Positions 39,293 to 51,009 of a stretch of DNA of 64,000 nt are shown piece after piece. Origin of the DNA: Selaginella tamariscina. Lineage: Eukaryota; Streptophyta; Lycopodiopsida; Selaginellales; Selaginellaceae. The translations under genes and the position numbers were made by a program. The stretch spans positions 248,001 through 312,000 of the forward strand of contig PUQB01000266.1 in the NCBI GenBank assembly GCA_003024785.1. Reading direction: 5' to 3'. A model generated the notes under the pieces. The model had not been told where the DNA came from and made no database searches. It saw nothing but the letters and a program-made list of their open reading frames with translations. Each line of letters begins with the position of its first letter. The stretch's first letter is position 1.

Positions 39293-40509
39293 TCATCTTG
39301 GTCCAGACAAGTAGCTAGCTGATAACAAATTCTCGCTGGTGTATACTGATTCTACAGAGTACCTGTCCCTCTCACTGACGGCATCCACCATCCGTGCGTG
39401 CAATCTGACGGCCAGCTGACTTGACAAAGGTGGATCCGGAACCGGAATATTCCCTTCCAGCATCTGTACAACCTTCCCCGTCGAAGGCCTGTGTGTATGA
39501 ACACGCAAGTCATAAATATGCTGAAAACTCTCTCTCTCTCTCTCCACACACACACACGCACACGCAAGCACGCATACCTCAACTGCATCTCCTCCTGTAT
39601 ACACCAAAGAGCGATCTTCACCGCTTTGACAACCTGCTCTTCATTAGCTCGCTTCTGTAACCTGCTGTCTAACAGCTCTAACAGAGACCCAACTTCTGCC
39701 TGTTTAAAAGCATAGGCTGGAATATACCACTTCTCGCTTGTGTCTGTTGGATCAAAATTCTTCCTGTATAACACTTTAGTACATATACATGTGTGTATAT
39801 ATTATACTACTAACCTGCCACTAATGATCTCAAGTAGGACCATTCCGAAGCTGTACACATCACTCTTCTCAGAAATAGCAGTGTTCATAAGCCACTCTGG
39901 TGCAAGGTAGCCACGTGTACCTCTCAAGGTTGTGAACACATGACTCTGCTCCCTATTCATAAGCTTCGCAAGCCCGAAATCTGACACCTTGATAACAAGT
40001 CACTTCAGAAACCACGTGTGTGTGTGTAGAGAGAGAGATCTTATGAGAATTTCTCGAATAATAGTAGTGGATATGTGGGAATTTTCTACTTTTTACAATG
40101 AAGCTTACCTTTGCTGTAAAGTTCTCATCAAGTAGTATATTCTCCGGTTTGATGTCACAGTGTATGATTCTCTCTCGACAATCCTCGTGAAGGTATGTCA
40201 AGCCTCTAGCCGTCCCAAGCGCAATATTATACCTTAAATAATAAATACACATTCTTATCAGCACACACACACACACACAGAAAGAGAGAGAGTACAAAAC
40301 TTATACAGTTAAATGTAAGATTTGAGGTCACGTATGACACTTGTATCCATGTCCTTTGAACTGTGTCACACATACATTCACATGCAGTAGGTGAATACAA
40401 TAATGTATGTATATATCCGATATAACGTCTTGCAGGACCCAACTATGAGCATCCAGGTCATACTCCACAATAAATATACATAAGCGACAAGTATGTGTGG
40501 TCCAAAATT

Positions 40510-40543
<34 letters not shown>

Positions 40544-42367
40544 TGTGTCCCAGTCTAGCAATGGTGGAGGACCATCTACATTCATCTTCAGATTGCTCTC
40601 TGTAAACAAGGACCTGTCAAGCGAGCCACGAGCTAGATTTTCATAAACCAAAAGCCGGTGGTTTCCCTCTGAGCAGAAGCCACGTAATCGTACCAAATTC
40701 ACATGATGAATGCTCCCTGTATACACAAAAGTCAGTACCATTGCCACACACACACAGAGAGAAACACAAACACACACCTATAGTTGCAACCTCTGCACGA
40801 AACTCTTTCTTCCCTTGTCCAATGCTCTCTAGCTGCTTCACTGCCACTTTGGTCTTGTCAGGAAGCATGCCTTCGTACACAGAGCCAAACCCACCGCCTC
40901 CCAGCTTGTTACTGAACCCACTCGTGGCAGCCTGCAGCTCTCTGTACGTAAACCTGGCTGGAAGCCCGGGTATTGCCTCAAGGAAACCATCTTCCTCATC
41001 TTCGTCATTCTTGGCAGCTTTCAACCTTCGTCTGTACCAAAATACGAACGTCCCTATAGCCAAGGCGATCAGGGCAAGACTACAGCCAACAATAATGTAA
41101 ATAAGAACGCTCTGGCCGCCCTGACTGTGCCTCTTTGGCACCTTTATAAACGTCTGGAAACTCCCGTTCCGGCTCTGAAAACTACCCAGCTTCTCAGTGA
41201 CAGACAAGTAACAGGTCTTTCCATGTGTATTGAAGAACCCTGTGCTACATGAGCAGTTGCGATGACACATCTCCTTACATTCCTGGAGAGACTGGGACGG
41301 GAAGGGACTCACAAACTGGTTAGCAAAGTACGATAGGTCCGACTCCAGATCCTCAAACTCTACATCCTGTCTGCTGGTACAGGTACCAAGTGCTACGCCT
41401 TTGCAACCATTGGTAACATCGTCAGGGTTGACTGGGGAAAGGTCCTTGGGCAGGAACACTGCCCATTAGACGAGCAGATACCATAGGGACCACAGGTGCT
41501 GGGCAACTGGCAAGCGTCCTCGATAACCTGGTTATCTATGAATCCCGCTGCCGTGTGTACCCTCCACACGAGGTTCCCAGTCGGCTGTAACACAACAAGT
41601 CCTGTGTCATTTGTTTTAGCAAACACCAATACAGAAACCAGACTTGAGTCATTCCCGTACAAACTGAGCTTCCCAGGGTCGATACTTGCGTAAGCCGGCT
41701 GCGACCTGTGTCCTGAATGACAGCCCGGGTATCTGAAGACATCCTCCAGTAAGAAACTCTCTCACCACCCAAGTCCACTAGGAGCTCTAGCGTGTTACCA
41801 ATAGAGAGAGAATAAGAACCTGGGGAGTAGTTGGAGGGAGATTTCGAGCTGATCAGCTGCATTCCTGCCTTGAGCTTCTGTCCGGCTACTAGAGTGTCTG
41901 TCGGGTGGTCGAAACTCTGCCAGACAGGAATTCTTACTGTCGAGCAACACTAAGTTCCCACTGTCTTGTAACTGGAGTGCCTGTGCATCTGTTCCATTCG
42001 TGCCCGTCTGCCAAACTGGCAAATTCCGTGACCCGAACAGCAACAAGTTCCCGTTCTTTTGGAAAACCAGATTGTCCGACCTGCCAATGGGGATGTCTCG
42101 ATTAGCAGTCCAGATTACTGGGTTGCTCGGTGCCGATAAGATGATACACAGGTAGTAGCTGTCTCTGTCGGATGTCTTCTCCTGATCCACATTAATGAAC
42201 GAGGCCACGTACTTCCCGCTGGCAGACTGCAGAAATTGCCCACCATTGTCCACCCATGTCATGTCAGATGCTGTGAAGCCCTTGAACACACGGTCACTGT
42301 AGACTGTGTTCCCGGAAACAACTCTTAAGAATATAATTATGAGAATTACCATTGTGGGCATTCCCAT
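39293..42367 (-). CDS. SD2-5: G-type lectin S-receptor-like Ser/Thr kinase, SD2-5 type
   Basis: Six exons: 40778-42367, 40542-40716, 40109-40232, 39815-39987, 39578-39763, 39293-39488. Order: signal peptide ([14 protein letters not shown]), B-lectin ([17 protein letters not shown]), EGF-like Cys region ([16 protein letters not shown]), PAN-like Cys region ([11 protein letters not shown]), membrane helix ([20 protein letters not shown]), kinase. Kinase motifs: Gly loop [12 protein letters not shown], lysine VAVKQL, catalytic [15 protein letters not shown]. It ends LSGPR, as SD2-5 does. Inferred location is the plasma membrane. The Cys before the catalytic Asp makes it a non-RD kinase, a class often linked to immune signalling. 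Three single-base shifts lie in the ectodomain, near 41.92, 41.69 and 41.47 kb. The kinase is intact across five introns. Confidence 0.9.
40511..40541. repeat. CA/GT microsatellite forming a splice donor
   Basis: The GT run on the sense strand starts at the donor of kinase intron 2, so the donor dinucleotide is the first GT of the array. Confidence 0.85.
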
Positions 42368-43656
42368 CAGCTGTGTCCTCGCTACTATTCACATCTAGAT
42401 CTCTGTTTCACACTTACCTCTCATATTCCTGATGCTACAGAAATGCCAAATTTGCACTTCCTATCTTCGCGCTAAACGTAAATTTCTTCACAATCTGCGA
42501 AACTCTCTGATTCTTCCATAGATTTTACTAATCACTACATTAAACCTGCGATTTCTCCACCAAATCTGCAATCCGAATGTATCCTTCACTGAACCTACTG
42601 TGGATTCTTCACACAGCTTGCAAAAGAATCCTCTCTCTCCGGGAATGAATCACGCCTTCACGAGAAAGACCAAGAATCCGGATAGCCGTCGATCTTTGAC
42701 AATCAAAGAAAAGACGGCGTTGATGCATCGTACGATCATGAACATCCCACGTAGGCTAACAAAGTCGTACGGCTCTAGTCTAATTGTACTTCTTTGGATT
42801 TCCTCATACATTATCTGTGAATATAAAAGCACATATATAATTTCCAAGGTATATAAAGCTTCAAAATCAAATATTGACATCTTAATAGTTGGATCATATT
42901 TCTAAGCAGGACCACATGCAAAGACCAGATTAATAAATGCGAGCATCTTTTCTTGTACGTAAACCTAATCCTTGTTTATTAAATTGTTTAAGAATTATTA
43001 ATAGGTTAACAAAGTGGAAAGTGTTGGGGTTTGACAAACTCAAAGCTCTCAAAATTTGACATGCGTCCAACATATGATCCACACCTTATATATATAAATA
43101 ATATTCACTGGATATTCACATATGCATGACGTGATGCTGATTGCATAACTTTCTAATTGTCTTTATCATGATGAATGTTAAGTGCTTAAACCTTAACGTT
43201 GGAAATATTTCTTTAATCATACTGGTCTAATTAATAATTATTATAATTTTACAAACACTATTTATCAATGGTTATCACATGATGTAATGCTGATTGAAAT
43301 CACATTTATGTATATACAAGCAAAATGAATTAGTTAGGACTTATCTTTTGCGTTTATAGCAATTTAACAATGAAAGATTTTCAAGGATATAAAAACAGAT
43401 ATACGAATATATTACTCTATTAAAGAATACACAGCTGCACAACTCGCACTGTTATATACACACCATTTACTTCGGCATATAAATGTATTGCATCTACGAT
43501 ATACCGATACATAGATATATACAGGACAGTCATGTACAAACACACAGATACACCTGTGTAAGTGTGCGTATATCCAACATGAATGAAAGAATAAAAAACA
43601 CTAATTCATTTAACAAAACATACTTAGGTTGTTTAAGCACGAACCTGGTGGATATG
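42368..43656. other. Intergenic: leader of the kinase gene, then AT-rich DNA
   Basis: About 42.37-42.75 kb is likely promoter or leader of the kinase gene, with higher GC. The rest is AT-rich without supportable coding sequence. Confidence 0.5.
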
Positions 43657-45511
43657 CTAATCTCGTCCCCATTTATTGAGCACATGGGCCTTCGCACTTT
43701 GTTGTGGAGCAGCAGTCACTGCTGGTGGTTCAGAGGGCAGATGTTCTTGTTGTCTTTTGCTTGCCACTTGTTTCAATCCTCGTATAATAAGCAAGGCAGG
43801 TTTATTATAAAAGCCAGCGTTTTCCTGCCTCCCCTCGCCATGTATCTCGGCAGGTTGAGTATAAACACCAAGGATCTCCTTCCGTTAGTAAGTAGTAGGT
43901 ACTGCAAAAAAGAAATCGTAAATATATGTAAAGTATATACTAAAACTATTAAAAAGATATCAATCCCTGATACTACGTGAATTTTCGTACAAAACAAGTT
44001 TAATATATTATGAGTAGTAGTAGTAACCTTATATGTTAATGATAACAGAGATATAAACCGGGTGACATAGATAGGTATGTGGATCCAAGACATATATATC
44101 TAGTATTAAGTGCATAAATAAATTATCCCAAAAAGATCAATATAAGACACGATAACAGTATAGCAAGTAGTATATGATTGAGTTAAGAGAGAGGAGAGTC
44201 GGATATACATATACATTTTATATTTGTAGTTACATTAATGAATGCAAACAAAAGTGTGAGAGAAAGTGTACACATACACGATAATTTTTAATCGGTACAC
44301 AAGACTTGCATATACTAAAAAGAAAAGAAAAAGTTCTCAGGGAATCTATACCTCCAAAGACATCTGTCAGTCAATAATGAAAACCGTAGCCTCTGCTTAA
44401 TATTTATACAATAGAAGTAAATTATCTACAGACGTTCTTATGCTTTAAAACACACACACACACACACACACAACTTACCACACCAACTAGGCCAGTAAAC
44501 GCAAAGACAATCTGTTTGGCTTCATTCCATGAGCCATCGTCAACGGGATCACCATTACCGCTACCTCCACCTCCACCACCGCCGAAACCTCCCCAGCGCC
44601 CCTTTCCTCCACCTCCAGTTCCACGTGACTCCCTTCTTTTAATCTCTTCGTCCCATTTGCTAAACGCTTCCTTCTTTTCCCCAAGTGCTTGCTCCAAAGC
44701 TTTTCTAGCTGCCTCTTCCTGCAATTTCAGCATATATAAAGTATGTATGTATGTGTCTGATTGTAAATAACTTATTACATAAGTTTAACACCATTAGAAC
44801 AATACACAAATACGGATAAACATGGATGTGCATATGTGTATCTGATCACATATGTATGATATTATACATGATATTAAGTCTATAATATAGCTTTGGTCAT
44901 ACACACGCACGCAAAGTAAACCTATTAAGTTCCGCGTGTATATATGCATGTATATAGAAATATTTTACATCATAATGCAATGAAAAATAGGATGTAATAA
45001 AGACACTACATATGCACAAGTATAAGGTTGTCATACAGGTAGATACGTACATATATACAGATATGAACACGTATCCTACATATACACAACACACACACAC
45101 ATACTAGTTTAATATGATATGAAGTTTATGTTATAACACAAAATATATGCATATGTTACAGTGTTACCTACGTACTTATACAAGGGCAATACCATAACCA
45201 TAAGACATATGTTAAATTATAGTCTTAAAGGATCAGTGCCAAATGTATTGTGTGTCCATACATGCGTATCTGTATGTATATATTCCTGGTTAATCGCGTC
45301 TACAGCAAAGAATCTAACTTGCAACTGATTGTAAGAAACTCTCTCCTCTCTCTCACTTCAATTTACCCTCGCATGTCTATCCCCGCCAATGCAGACTATC
45401 CTCGATTTCCCCGTTCTCAAATGCTTTCTTCCTTGGCCCGGTGGTGCCCATGCCAGAGGAACCCGCACCCTGTTCTCGAACCCGATCACCGTCGTCGACC
45501 GCCATCGCCAT
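43657..45511 (-). CDS. Gly-rich, probably plastid membrane protein (function unknown)
   Basis: Three exons: 45367-45511, 44479-44718, 43657-43901. Exon 1 reads as a transit-peptide-like sequence after a one-base shift behind MAMA, ending RIVCIGGDRHAR. Exon 2 encodes a charged helix (EEAARKALEQALGEKKEAF, then KWDEEIKRRES), a Gly-rich linker (about residues 75-105) and the first membrane segment (IVFAFTGLVGV). Exon 3 continues YLLLTNGRRSLVFILNLPRY, then GGRKTLAFIIN, and after another shift RGLKQVASKRQQEHL, ending LNKWGRD. The layout (short helix, Gly linker, hydrophobic segments, conserved KWG(R/S)D end) resembles small uncharacterised chloroplast membrane proteins that I recall from Arabidopsis, but I cannot name it safely. 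It shares a promoter region with the TLDc gene. Confidence 0.7.
44451..44472. repeat. CA microsatellite beside a splice donor
   Basis: CA run (GT on the sense strand) directly downstream of the GTAAGT donor of intron 2 of the Gly-rich gene. Confidence 0.8.
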
Positions 45512-45666
45512 TTTCTCTCAAGAACCCTAGCTATGTACGGTCTTTAAACCCTAAACAGATCATGTGTACGGAAATTAAACCCTCCGTTGTTAGGGTAAAG
45601 GAATTCGTACAAAGCCGTGCGAGCTAGACACGTGGGATGGCCTAGGGCTAGGCTTATTGGAGGAGG
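45512..45666. promoter_or_regulatory. Divergent (bidirectional) promoter with telo-boxes
   Basis: Only 155 bases separate the ATG of the minus-strand Gly-rich gene (45,511) from the ATG of the plus-strand TLDc gene (45,667). Motifs seen: AACCCTAG (45,523-45,530), AAACCCTAA (45,546-45,554), AAACCCT (45,578-45,584) and TAGGGT on the opposite strand (45,591). Real transcription starts must lie inside or very close to this interval, so shared control is likely. No obvious TATA box was seen. Confidence 0.6.
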
Positions 45667-47419
45667 ATGGGATGGACGGAAACTGTGGGGAGGAAGGTAG
45701 GGCGGCTGATTCTGGATTCATCGCAGCCGATTCTCAACCAGCTCCATCTATCGCCTCGATCCTCAGCGCCAGAGGTACGAGATTCAATCGATTCACAAGA
45801 GAATTCGGACCCGAATCCGCCCTGCATTGAAGAATTTCAAGGGCCAGATACAACCTCCCTGTCCGGCATTCATCTACTCATTCCTGAATTCTTCACCGAG
45901 GAGACAATCTGAAGATGATAGTCGGCAGAAGGGGTCTTCGTCCGAGGAGGATCCGGACTGGTGCCTTGTTTCCTCCAGTGAATTGCATTCTGCAATGATA
46001 CGCGAGGATTATTTTGCAAATGCGGCTATTCCCCTTTGCCTTCCACGTCTGAGGAGTCGTGCCTCCTCTCTGAGAAGTTCCGTGCGGTGTTGTACCCTGC
46101 GCTTCCTGTAATTATCAAGGGTCGTCATTGGGTCTTGCTCTACAGGTATCTATAGATTGAAGTTTTGTGTGGATATGTATATTCACGCATGTTTATCGTA
46201 TGTATGTTTGAAGCTTTTGTTGTATGTATTGGTTGGTGAAAATCTGCATACTTTTATGAGAGGTCTTCATAGATACATTTGGTCATACATACACGCATAC
46301 CTATATGTATCTATATAACTTTACTCAAAAGGAGAATATTTCAAACCCGTTGCCGCAAGCTATTCAATGATAAGCGACTCACACATATTTACCTATGTAC
46401 GTATGCTTCATGTGATAATGGTTTAATTGTGGATTCTGGAAACAGCACAGCACGGGATGGCATTTCCTGCTGACACTTTACAGAAAGAGCTCCTTGTTAC
46501 CGGGTCCTTGTTTGCTAGTAAGTTTTATATATAAATATGTAACACACACACACACACTTGCCGAGTTGCTTTTTGCATAGATCAGCCACGTGGCTACACA
46601 CGCACAAACACACACATATAAGACATGCGTGTGATGTATAACGTACCCTTTCTCCTACACATACATGTATACTCTGTTTGCATCCAGATATATCTGCTTT
46701 TACATACAACATTATATATATTGTAATCGATATAATACATAAAATGTACCGTCTTTTCATAGAATGTGTAGGATATACCTTTATGCACACAGGTACACAG
46801 AGAGAGACACTCACATAATGTTTCTTTTCTCATTAGGTAGCTGGAGATACAAAAGGAACTGTGTTCGGGGGTTATTACAAGGTCCTCTGAAGCCATCTAA
46901 GAATAGGTACCAAGGTTCGAATCAGACTTTTGTCTTCACGGATATATCTGGCGAGCCCAAAGTATTCCTACCAACAGGTAAATATATTACATAATTTTCA
47001 TTGTGGGTGTGTGTGTGTCTATATAATATATATATATATATATGGATTTGCAGGTCTAAACAGATATTACTTTCTCTGTTCCAATGATTCACTTTCTATT
47101 GGCGGGGGTGGGCATTTCGCTTTGCATCTTGAGAGTGATTTGTAAGCCTTTTATATATGTAATGTAACACACATGTATGTGTGCGTGTGTGTGTGTTTAC
47201 ATGTTTCTTTTTTACAGGTTGTCGGGATCAAGCGGTTCATGTGAAACCTTTGGGAACTGGTTGTTTAGCACATAGTGAAGAGTTCGAGTTGAAAGAAGTT
47301 GAGGTATTAGTTAATAATCGTTATATGGCCCATTAGTTTATGGTTTAATGTCACTTTCTAATCTTAATGCAGCTGTGGGTTTTGCTCATGTTTCGAGGCA
47401 TCGCCCTCCCTCCCAGTAA
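45667..47419 (+). CDS. TLDc domain-containing protein
   Basis: Six exons: 45667-46145, 46446-46517, 46837-46977, 47054-47141, 47218-47303, 47373-47419. The N-terminus (MGWTETVGRKVGRLILDSSQ) is variable and followed by an acidic Ser-rich part with GPDTTSLS. The TLDc domain starts at LLSEKFRAVLYPALP and continues GRHWVLLYS, LLTLYRKSSLLPG, AGDTKGTVFGG, YQGSNQTFVFTDISGEPKVF, NRYYFLCSNDSLSIGGGGHF, ALHLESDLLSGSSGSCETFG and ends ELWGFAHVS. TLDc proteins of the OXR group are linked to oxidative stress protection; the plant role is largely unknown. Single-base losses occur at 45.87 kb, in ATTTCCTGCTG of exon 2 (CCC expected), in the G5 run of exon 3, in exon 5 and in exon 6. All intron phases match the domain, which argues against old decay. 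Confidence 0.85.
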
Positions 47420-48849
47420 TTCTAACTTGCTGTAAGTAAGATCGACTATTTTTTCCCCAGTTGTTCGAGCATATACTTAGTGGCAGTATTGTAAATATGC
47501 ATATATATCTTAAATTGAAAATTTCTGGTTAATACCGCAGATTGCTATTTGACTTGACAAATATTAATCAGGTACTATAATTAAATTTGTGTATTCTCAA
47601 TATCAAAGAATTTCACATGCATAATATGTTACTCCTTAGCAGTTTTTGTACCAATTATATGAATATATCCAAAATATTATAAATGTTCAGAGAATTCTAA
47701 AGAAAAATATTCCATTGTATTAATGTTTGCAAGTTCAATAACACAGAAGCTTATTCTTACCCTGAATAATATCTGCATTTCAACTTGTAAGATGTGGTTT
47801 TTAGCTATTTTTAACAAGCCTTATCTTTTATTGATGGTCTTGGATTTTTATATACATATGTTCTCTAGGTTGTGCTAGTTCTTATATAATATAATTCTTT
47901 AATACCATTTATATCTTTAATTAAATATTAAATATTTCATTATTAGTCTTAAACTATACGTATGTTGGTAAATAGTTTACCAAATGTTTAATTTCAATTC
48001 ATAGTCAAGTACTATGTTTGTAAGCTTAAAACCTCTAACCTACCTTTGGGGGTGACTATTTTGTGCACCCCTTCCGGATGCGCATTGTGCGGCAGGAGTG
48101 CGCTAACTGTACTGATTGTGTAGAGAATATTCTTTATAACTCACCTCAGTGCCGACGGTATCTATTGTTCGAAAACTTTCTTCATGATACTTACCATTAA
48201 GTTGATGTATTCAAAACTAATGTACAAAGTGTTGTTTACACATGTATTCATTATTTTACATATATACACATACAAAGGAATCTATGTATTATTTTTTTCA
48301 TTTGTTCTTCTTTTAAACACCACTACTCTCCTTTTTTGTCCTTGGTGTTTGAGGGGATGTCCAAGAGTTGGTTAGTCGATTGTGTATTTCTATGGTGTTC
48401 CCTTGTAATTGCATCACATGTTGTTTCTTATTTTTTATCTTTTATGAAATTTTTTTTAACTTCTAAGTTTGTAATTATATGTAACAACTTCGTTTTGTAT
48501 GAAGATTTTTTGAGTACAACCTTTTTGTTTATGGTTAACAAACTTCTTTTTTTTGCAATTATTTTTCTTGAAGATTTTGTTTGTTATTATGCTTAATATC
48601 ATTATTCACCTTATTGTTCACTTCATCTTTATTCTTAATTTTTTGCATCATTACTTGAACTCTCCTCCATGCTTTCTTCATCTCAATGTTTTTACGAATA
48701 CAATGGCTTGAGAAGGTTTGTATCTCTCACATGAAAATAAAGTGTCGGATCCATCTCCATTCTAAAACTATTTTTTCCCACCAACATAAACTTTTAAATT
48801 ATGAAAAAATCTCGGTGTTAAAGACTTTTAAATTATAGGAAAAACCCTG
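47420..48849. other. Intergenic, T-rich, nothing recognised
   Basis: 3' flank of the TLDc gene and T-rich DNA. The long plus-strand frames near 48.2-48.6 kb are Phe/Leu-rich products of T-rich sequence and are not supportable as genes. A short GC-richer piece at 48,057-48,110 (CCCCTTCCGGATGCGCATTG) is unexplained. Confidence 0.5.
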
Positions 48850-49336
48850 GCAACCAAAAAAATCCTCAACGTTGAAGATTTACCTAAACACACTTAATGG
48901 ATTTAGATTTAAGTGATCAACCATATGAATTTAGAACTTATATGATTGTCAAATAAGGCCAATACATTTCATATTTATGATGGCCATTAGATGGGGTGCA
49001 TAAAGGACTTTATAAGAAAATCCTCGACTTTGAGGATTTTCTTAGAAAGTCCTCGCGAGAATTTTTTCTAAGACCGTCATATGGGAACACATGGATTTAA
49101 AATTTAGGTGTCGTTGATAAGGCCACATGCGTTTCAAATTTATAATGGCCAATAGATGAAGATTCTAAGTACTAAGGACTTTCTTCAAGAGAAATTTAAA
49201 GAATGGCAAAGGCAATTTTTTATTATTAATTTAAACTGATTTAGAATATGAATTAGGCAAGCACATTGCCCTTTGAAGAACCACTAAGATTAAATGGGTA
49301 CTCTTTTATCACCTCTCCAGTTTCATCACAATACTT
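48850..49336. repeat. Dispersed degenerate repeat, copy a
   Basis: Recurring phrases such as GGATTTAAAATTTAGGTG, ATAATGGCCAATAGATG and palindromic TCCTCGACTTTGAGGA. The same texture resumes at 54,305-54,918 and at 59,565-59,660, so the two LTR elements between them appear to have inserted into one pre-existing repeat block. Confidence 0.6.
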
Positions 49337-49341
49337 ACAAC

Positions 49342-49841
49342 TGTCACGACTCGATACAGGATCATGATACAGGATATAGGTTACAGGATATGCCTATAGA
49401 ATATACCTACAGGATATGCCTGCAGGATATTCTTACAGGATATACCTACAGGATATTCCTACAAGATATGCCTATAGGATATACTACAGGAACTAGGAAC
49501 CAGGAACAAGATAAGAGTATGAGGCAAGGAGCAAGACAAGACAAGATTGATCGTAGGATATGCCTAAAGGATAAGGGTCACTATTTTAGCTCATTGACCA
49601 GATTAGCTTGGAGTTGTAAGCATAAAAGCTCCGACCTAATTGTTATATAATCAGTTACTATCAACATCAGTCTTTCTACGATCAATCTTGTCTTGTCTTG
49701 CTCCTTGCCTCCTGCTCTTGTCTTATTCCTGGTTCTTAATTCTTGTCCTGCTCCCTGTCATGTTCCTTGTCCTGCTTCTGAATCAAGCTTTCTTGTTCTC
49801 AAATCCTGCTCACTTCCTTGTTCCTAGATCGTGGCTTGACA
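49342..49841 (+). repeat. Left LTR of the chromovirus
   Basis: 500 bases, TG..CA. It holds a minisatellite of ACAGGATAT-type words (49,361-49,500), then TATAAAAG-like DNA near 49,620, then a C/T-rich part with TCTTGTC and CCTGCTC words. Confidence 0.9.
49361..49500. repeat. Minisatellite in the left LTR
   Basis: About ten direct units of 12-15 bases based on TACAGGATATGCCTA and TACAGGATATTCCTA. The right LTR has the matching array at 53,836-53,992 with a different unit count and order. Confidence 0.85.
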
Positions 49842-50208
49842 GTTTGATAGTAACTGTTTCATAGCTTTCTGATTTCCAGCTACTTTTTTTCCTTGATTCT
49901 TCTCCTTTGTTTTCCTCCTTTTTTCTTTCATAGATCATGGCCAAATTTTGAGCAATTTCAATGCGAGCACCAACTATTGCTTCATGAGCTGGCCTTTGCG
50001 CCAAGTGGTCATAAATCTGCAAGGTTCCACCAACGCAGCCGGACCTTATGGGTATTCTTCCAAAATCCGAGTTCCGCAGAGAGAGTCATGACACACACGC
50101 TTGTGTCATGATATGTGCTACTGATGCATCCTCCAAGGCTGCTACATAGGCTCTCTCTCAAGCATCCATGATTTCCTCTCTATCAAACACTTCTTCGGAG
50201 CTGAAGAT

Positions 50209-50975
50209 CAGCATGCCGGAAAAGTTCAATGGCAATCATGCTGATTTTCAAGGGTTCCTGAATTAGATCAGGCTTTTGATCCGCATGCAACCACGCCACT
50301 ACTCGACTGATGCACAAAAAGTTGGCCTTTGGCATCCCTACTAGTTGGATCTCCACAGGCTTGGGTTGCCCCTTTGCTGGAGCGTGACGACCCTTTGATG
50401 AAAACTTGAAGGTTTCGTGGCTACCTTTGAAGCTTGCTTTGGAGATCTGATAAGTATCGTTCTGCATGCACGAAGTTACGAAAGATCACACAAAGATCTC
50501 TACCAGCTTCCGTTTATGCATCCGAATTTTAGCAACTTTGCACGAACATTCCATGGTGAGACTGCATTGATTGAACACTTCTGTTTTGTTGAGGAATGAC
50601 GTGAAGGACCTTCTCCTTACATTATCGGATGCCCAAACATTAACAGAGATCATGCAATAGGCCGTTCGCTGTGACAATCGCTTGTTCGAGCGTCGTCAAG
50701 AAAAATCTCGTCAGTAGTTCATGCAAACCAATCTTGCAGCTGTGATACATACTCCTACGATACCTTCTGGAGTAGTTTTTATGGAGGTTGAGAAATACAA
50801 GCGTGGCTCACTTTTTACTGCTGAGAAGCAATGTCGCCGCAGTAAGAATCTATGTTTGTATTGTGGTGAAGTAGGACACAAGGCGGCGAAATGTCCTATT
50901 AAAACCAAGAAGTTCAAGACGCGTGAAGTTGAAGCTGAAGTTCAATTGAAAAACTTCAATGTTCACTTCGTTTAG
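50209..50975 (+). pseudogene. Chromovirus gag remnant with zinc knuckle
   Basis: Starts MPEKFNGNHADFQGFLN, then IRLLIRMQPRHYSTDAQKVG, which match Ty3 gag. It continues with FVATFEACFGD and ASVYASEF in shifted frames. The CCHC knuckle CLYCGEVGHKAAKC lies at about 50,850-50,891, with basic residues after it. Several stops and frameshifts interrupt it. Confidence 0.75.
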
Positions 50976-51009
50976 GACCACGAAGTTGGACATAGGTGCA
51001 GGCTCCATT

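Noticed and set aside
48184..48600. Two overlapping hydrophobic reading frames that look like membrane proteins
   Set aside because: The Phe/Leu/Val content follows from T-rich sequence. There is no upstream gene context or conserved motif.
49361..49500. CRISPR-like array of short repeats
   Set aside because: The units are directly adjacent without unique spacers and lie inside a plant LTR; it is a minisatellite.
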